From contig JAGBRF010000089.1 in assembly GCA_017632555.1 (NCBI GenBank), positions 1 through 10,338 on the forward strand: a DNA stretch of 10,338 nt, given 5' to 3'. Under the pieces are notes generated by a model. It worked only from the letters and a program-made list of their open reading frames with translations, ran no database searches and was not told where the DNA came from. The position numbers and the translations under genes are program-made. Source of the DNA: Alphaproteobacteria bacterium (GTDB lineage Bacteria > Pseudomonadota > Alphaproteobacteria > RF32 > UBA3637). How positions within the stretch are numbered: position 1 is the first letter of the stretch; each line of letters opens with the position of its first letter. Shown here in pieces: positions 7,150-10,338 of the stretch.

Positions 7150-7761
7150 ATGTCAATAGTTCCGAAAAAAAATAAATTTCCGACACGGGGTCGTAAACGG
7201 GTTTTGCAAGATAACGCAGAACCGAAATATGAAAAACAACCGGAAAACAACGAAACGTCAGACGAGCAGGAAGCTTCGAGTAAAGTGTTGATGACGATTC
7301 TTTTTTTGTTTTCGGTGCCACTTCTTTTATCTTTTTTATTGGGTGGGGTGAGCTTTCTGTTTTCATCTTTTTTTGAATATGATTGGTATAAGATGGAATA
7401 TGTCTTCAAATTCAAATCATATGATTTTAAATTTGCCTTGCTACAATTATTTATTTCCGGGGTGGGTCTGTTTTTTATAACTCTTCTTTTGATGTGTTGG
7501 TTTTGCCCCAATAATAAATTTGTGAAGAAAATTATAAATAAATATGACAGGAAATTAGAGGCAAGAGAAGGTAAACCCGTGGCACAAGAAGAAAGAAAAT
7601 ACTTTGCTTTTTATGTGGATTTTATTATCGGTTTTGTTTTTATTTTGGTGTTGCTTACGAGCACTCTTTCAAAGGCTTTGGTTGCTTTGCTTATCTTTTT
7701 GATTTTAAGAAAAGCCCTTATTGAAATGACCATATCGGAATTCGAAAACAGAGATTCGTAA
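7150..7761 (+). CDS. Uncharacterised multi-pass membrane protein between rbfA and truB
   Basis: I do not recognise a family. From ATG 7150 the protein has 203 residues (207 from the weaker ATG at 7138). It begins with a basic, polar cytoplasmic-looking tail (about 1-44) rich in Lys, Arg, Glu and Asn. Three or four hydrophobic segments follow (about 46-74, 95-118, 152-170 and 174-187), with a charged loop at about 120-150 containing a Lys/Arg/Glu-rich stretch. By the positive-inside rule the N-terminal tail and that loop would be cytoplasmic. No catalytic motif is visible. The gene uses AGA, AGG and TTA codons more than infB or pnp and looks more AT-rich, which fits a less expressed, faster-evolving or acquired gene. 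Its stop is followed at once by the truB ATG, so it is transcribed within the operon. Nothing links it to ribosome biogenesis beyond position. Confidence 0.75.
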   Translation: MSIVPKKNKFPTRGRKRVLQDNAEPKYEKQPENNETSDEQEASSKVLMTILFLFSVPLLLSFLLGGVSFLFSSFFEYDWYKMEYVFKFKSYDFKFALLQLFISGVGLFFITLLLMCWFCPNNKFVKKIINKYDRKLEAREGKPVAQEERKYFAFYVDFIIGFVFILVLLTSTLSKALVALLIFLILRKALIEMTISEFENRDS

Positions 7762-8664
7762 ATGGAAAAAATTCGCAACGATATAAACGGTTGGTTGGTG
7801 GTGGATAAACCCGTGAATATGGGTTCAACCGATGTTGTGCGCGAATTAAAACACTTGATGCACCCGATGAAAATAGGTCATGGCGGAACGTTGGATCCGT
7901 TTGCCAGCGGTGTTTTGCCAATTGCGTTGGGAAAGGCGACTCGAACCGTGTCTTATGCGATGGACGGGCTGAAAACATACGAATTTATTATTCGTTTTGG
8001 TGTTCAAACGGCAACCGATGATTTGGATGGTGACGTTATTGCCACAAATGAAATGCGTCCAACCGCCGAACAAATAGAATCTGTTTTACCCCGATTTATC
8101 GGTGATATTGACCAAATGCCACCGGCATACAGTGCTTTGAAAGTGAACGGCAAACGTGCTTATGATTTAATTCGAAACGGTATTCAACCCGACTTAAAAA
8201 GTCGCAAAATACATGTAGAATCCTTGCGGTTGACGGATGTTATCAGTGCCGATGAAATGCGCTTTGAAGTCGTTTGCGGTAAAGGAACTTATGTGCGTTC
8301 GTTGGGGCGTGACATAGCGTCTGCGGTCGGTTGTTTGGGTCATTTGTCGTTTTTACGCCGAACCGCATGCGGTGCTTTTACGATAAAAGATGCTTTTTTG
8401 CTTGACAAAATAAAAGATTTGTGGTATAAAGACGAACTAGTTGGTCGCCTGTACTCTATCCAAACCGTTCTGAGCGACATCTTGGAACTGGCTTTGACAG
8501 AGGAACAAGCGCGTTTTTTGTCCCACGGACAATCTTTGAAGGCGCCTGATGGTGTGAAACAAGGAATGACCTATAAAGCGACATTAAACGGTTTGTTGGT
8601 GGCTTTTGTTTTGGTTGACGGAAATTTAATTCGACCAACCAAAGTTTTTAAACAATTTAATTAA
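7762..8664 (+). CDS. truB: tRNA pseudouridine(55) synthase TruB
   Basis: TruB converts uridine 55 in the T-loop of tRNAs to pseudouridine and acts as a tRNA chaperone. The 300-residue protein is near the usual length (314 in E. coli). It has the N-terminal [17 protein letters not shown] motif (10-26), the catalytic block [13 protein letters not shown] with nucleophile Asp45, then [41 protein letters not shown] and [14 protein letters not shown] follow, all conserved in the TruB/Cbf5 fold. The C-terminal part (about 238-300) fits a short TruB C-terminal/PUA-like domain. It starts directly after the stop of the membrane protein gene, with only a weak AGAGA (7750-7754) upstream, which suggests translational coupling. 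Its 3' part contains a promoter-like sequence for rpsO. Confidence 0.96.
   Translation: MEKIRNDINGWLVVDKPVNMGSTDVVRELKHLMHPMKIGHGGTLDPFASGVLPIALGKATRTVSYAMDGLKTYEFIIRFGVQTATDDLDGDVIATNEMRPTAEQIESVLPRFIGDIDQMPPAYSALKVNGKRAYDLIRNGIQPDLKSRKIHVESLRLTDVISADEMRFEVVCGKGTYVRSLGRDIASAVGCLGHLSFLRRTACGAFTIKDAFLLDKIKDLWYKDELVGRLYSIQTVLSDILELALTEEQARFLSHGQSLKAPDGVKQGMTYKATLNGLLVAFVLVDGNLIRPTKVFKQFN
8402..8430 (+). promoter_or_regulatory. Predicted internal promoter for rpsO, inside truB
   Basis: TTGACA (8402-8407), a 17-base spacer and TATAAA (8425-8430) give a perfect -35, optimal spacing and a 5/6 -10. The start point would be near 8437, about 240 bases before rpsO and inside the truB reading frame. 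The hexamers encode ordinary truB residues (Leu-Asp-Lys and Trp-Tyr-Lys), so coincidence is possible, but this is the best sigma70 match I saw in the window. E. coli rpsO also has its own promoter downstream of the infB-truB operon promoters. Confidence 0.5.
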
Positions 8665-8675
8665 AGGAAAAAAAG

Positions 8676-8945
8676 ATGTCGATATCAAAAGAAAAAAAAG
8701 CCGAACTGATTAAAGAGTTCGCAACAAAACAAGGTGATACAGGTTCACCGGAAGTTCAAGTCGCTATTTTGACAGAACGGATTAAAAATTTAACCGAACA
8801 CATGAAAGATCACAAAAAGGATTTTATTTCCCGTCGTGGTTTGTTGATGATGGTTGGTCAACGTCGTCGTTTGTTGGCTTATGTCAAAAAACAAAACGTT
8901 GCTCGTTACGAAAAACTTATTAAAACTTTGGGTTTGCGTAAGTAA
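8676..8945 (+). CDS. rpsO: 30S ribosomal protein S15
   Basis: S15 binds the central domain of 16S rRNA early in 30S assembly and contributes to an intersubunit bridge. At 89 residues it matches the family. [36 protein letters not shown] and [14 protein letters not shown] are diagnostic. Residues matching E. coli His41, Asp48 and Ser51 are kept, while the His-His pair between Asp48 and Ser51 is Phe-Ile here. AAAGGA upstream of the ATG is the ribosome-binding site. The gene is 11 bases downstream of truB and may be expressed both from the operon and from the promoter-like site inside truB. A terminator-like hairpin follows. Confidence 0.97.
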   Translation: MSISKEKKAELIKEFATKQGDTGSPEVQVAILTERIKNLTEHMKDHKKDFISRRGLLMMVGQRRRLLAYVKKQNVARYEKLIKTLGLRK

Positions 8946-8951
8946 AATTTC

Positions 8952-8985
8952 AAAAGGGGCGGGCAGACAAGCTTTGCCCCTTTTT
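8952..8985 (+). terminator. Rho-independent terminator-like hairpin after rpsO
   Basis: AAAAGGGGC (8952-8960) pairs with GCCCCTTTT (8976-8984), leaving a 15-base loop, and the 3' arm merges into a run of five T residues (8981-8985). A competing pairing, GGGCA (8961-8965) with TGCCC (8975-8979), is possible. It begins seven bases after the rpsO stop. Because no good pnp promoter is visible downstream, it probably terminates only partly and lets some transcripts reach pnp. Confidence 0.75.
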
Positions 8986-9036
8986 GAACCTTAGATTAAA
9001 AGCTGGTTCGGTCGCGTCTGAATGGGTCAGCGCGAT
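8986..9036 (+). promoter_or_regulatory. Two tandem hairpins in the pnp 5' leader
   Basis: The first hairpin pairs GAACC (8986-8990) with GGTTC (9005-9009), extended by AG/CT (8993-8994 with 9003-9004). The second pairs TCGCG (9012-9016) with CGCGA (9031-9035) and CTGA (9018-9021) with TCAG (9027-9030) around a five-base loop, with T9017 bulged. They end 27 bases before the pnp ATG. In E. coli, stem-loops in the pnp leader are cut by RNase III and then used by PNPase to repress its own synthesis; a similar role here is inference from position and shape. Confidence 0.5.
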
Positions 9037-9063
9037 GATGATGTAGGTAGAAAGGTAGAATAT

Positions 9064-10338
9064 ATGTCATTATTTAAAACTTATAAAAGAGAAATTGAAT
9101 GGGCAGGTCGCCCTCTTTCCATTGAAACCGGTAAAATTGGTAAACAAGCAGATGCGTCTGTTATCGTGACTTATGGTCAAACGATGGTTCATTGTGCTGT
9201 TTGTGCCGCCAAAGAAGCTCCGGAAACATTTGAAGATTTTATGCCGTTGACAGTGAATTATGTTGAAAAAGCATATGCTGCCGGTCGTATTCCGGGCGGA
9301 TTTTTTAAACGTGAAGGTAAACCAAGTGAATTGGAAGTTTTAATTTCACGTTTGATTGACCGTCCTATTCGTCCTTTGTTTGCAAAAGGATTTCATAACG
9401 AAACGCAAGTTACTTGCACTTTGTTATCTCACGATTTGAAAAACAATCCGGATATCGTTGCTATGATTGCGGCTTCTGCTGCTTTGACATTGTCCGGCTT
9501 GCCGTTCTTGGGCCCGATTGCTTCTGCACGTGTCGGTTACATTGACGGTGAATATGTTTTGAATCCGGAAATCAAGAAAGTTAAAGAAAGCCAATTGGAT
9601 TTGGTTGTTGCCGGTACAAAACAAGGTGTTTTGATGGTTGAATCAGAAGCTCAAGAATTATCCGAAGACGTGATGTTGGGTGCTGTTGATTTTGGTCATA
9701 AAGCTTTCCAACCGGTTATCGATATGATTATTTCTTTGGCAGAAGAATGTGCCAAGGATCCTTGGGAATTGCCGGCAGTTCCGGCCGAATATGAAAAAGT
9801 AAAAGCCACTTTGGCCGAAAATGTTACAGATGATTTGAAAGCCGCTTTTAAAATTCATGATAAGTTGGCTCGTCAAGATGCTGTCGGTGCCGCAAAAGAA
9901 AAAGCTTTGGCTTTGTTTGCCGAAGACGAAGTTTGCTTGCCGATGGTTGAACCGATTTTCCACGATATGGAAGCGCAAATTATGCGTCAAGATGTTTTGA
10001 AAACCGGTGTTCGTATTGACGGTCGTGATACAAAAACCGTTCGTCCGATTGAATGTGAAGTCGGATTACTCCCAAAAGCTCACGGTTCCGCTTTGTTTAC
10101 ACGTGGTGAAACACAAGCGTTGGTTGTTGCCACTTTGGGAACCGGTGAAGATGAACAAATCGTTGACGATTTGACCGGCGAGTACAGCCAAACATTTATG
10201 TTGCATTATAACATCCCGCCGTATTCCGTCGGTGAAGTCGGTCGTATTGGTTCTCCTGGACGTCGTGTAATCGGTCATGGTAAATTGGCATGGCGTGCAT
10301 TTCATCCGATGTTGCCGACAATCGAAGAATTAGCATAC
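9064..10338 (+). CDS. pnp: Polyribonucleotide nucleotidyltransferase (PNPase), 3' end beyond window
   Basis: PNPase degrades RNA from the 3' end by phosphorolysis and is a trimer that often joins the RNA degradosome. The window holds 425 open codons from ATG 9064, roughly 60% of a typical 700-residue enzyme. The first RNase PH domain is complete, with [27 protein letters not shown] (59-85) and [11 protein letters not shown] (96-106). It is followed by the all-helical domain (about 235-310). The second RNase PH domain begins at about 315 with RIDGRD (317-322), then [15 protein letters not shown] and, at 384-417, [17 protein letters not shown] and [11 protein letters not shown]. The catalytic aspartates, KH and S1 domains would lie past the edge. 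AAAGGTAG (9051-9058) is the ribosome-binding site. The gene follows rpsO in the same direction, as in many proteobacteria. Confidence 0.97.
   Translation, partial: MSLFKTYKREIEWAGRPLSIETGKIGKQADASVIVTYGQTMVHCAVCAAKEAPETFEDFMPLTVNYVEKAYAAGRIPGGFFKREGKPSELEVLISRLIDRPIRPLFAKGFHNETQVTCTLLSHDLKNNPDIVAMIAASAALTLSGLPFLGPIASARVGYIDGEYVLNPEIKKVKESQLDLVVAGTKQGVLMVESEAQELSEDVMLGAVDFGHKAFQPVIDMIISLAEECAKDPWELPAVPAEYEKVKATLAENVTDDLKAAFKIHDKLARQDAVGAAKEKALALFAEDEVCLPMVEPIFHDMEAQIMRQDVLKTGVRIDGRDTKTVRPIECEVGLLPKAHGSALFTRGETQALVVATLGTGEDEQIVDDLTGEYSQTFMLHYNIPPYSVGEVGRIGSPGRRVIGHGKLAWRAFHPMLPTIEELAY

Noticed and set aside
8494..8522. A second TTGACA in truB as an rpsO promoter
   Set aside because: There is no -10-like hexamer at 16-18 bases downstream, unlike the site at 8402-8430.
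1..10338. An undescribed defence, mobile or CRISPR-like system
   Set aside because: All genes but one belong to known zinc uptake, translation or RNA-decay families in standard order; I saw no transposase, integrase, long repeats, array or phage-like genes.

Overview
The window is an ordinary chromosomal housekeeping region from a low-GC (about 40% by eye) Gram-negative bacterium, most likely an alphaproteobacterium. The lineage call rests on four things: the gene order rimP-nusA-ylxR-infB-rbfA-truB-rpsO-pnp, a YlxR domain fused to an L7Ae-like domain in one protein, a NusA with two C-terminal acidic repeats, and an IF2 N-terminus with the RGTL..K opening and a [14 protein letters not shown] block like those of alphaproteobacterial IF2. 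Leucine is mostly TTG and lysine mostly AAA. That would fit the AT-rich, host-associated uncultured alphaproteobacteria, but the exact group cannot be read from sequence alone.

Bases 1-1537 hold a divergent zinc-uptake locus. znuC (ATPase) reads leftward and runs off the window edge, and znuA (periplasmic metal-binding protein) reads rightward. The 70-bp gap between them carries two face-to-face sigma70-type promoters whose -10 boxes overlap inside an imperfect dyad, so one regulator, plausibly Zur, could control both genes.

Bases 1546-8945 hold a long rightward translation and RNA-metabolism operon. It starts at a well-formed promoter (TTGCAA-N17-TATAAG) followed by a short leader with a terminator-like hairpin. 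The genes are rimP (30S maturation), nusA (elongation/antitermination), ylxR-L7Ae (RNA-binding), infB (IF2), rbfA (30S maturation), an unrecognised membrane protein, truB (tRNA U55 pseudouridylation) and rpsO (S15). Genes are tightly packed: nusA and ylxR overlap by 26 bp through a TTG start, ylxR and infB overlap by 8 bp, and the membrane protein and truB abut with no gap. A consensus-like promoter lies inside truB and could drive rpsO separately.

Bases 8946-10338 hold a terminator-like hairpin after rpsO, then two tandem hairpins in a leader, then pnp (PNPase), which is cut by the right edge. The layout resembles rpsO-pnp of Escherichia coli, where the pnp leader is the target of RNase III and PNPase autoregulation.

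I found no mobile element, CRISPR array, tRNA, rRNA or defence system, and no convincing undescribed system. The items most worth a second look are the unrecognised membrane protein, the shared znu control region, the rimP leader, the promoter inside truB and the paired hairpins ahead of pnp.
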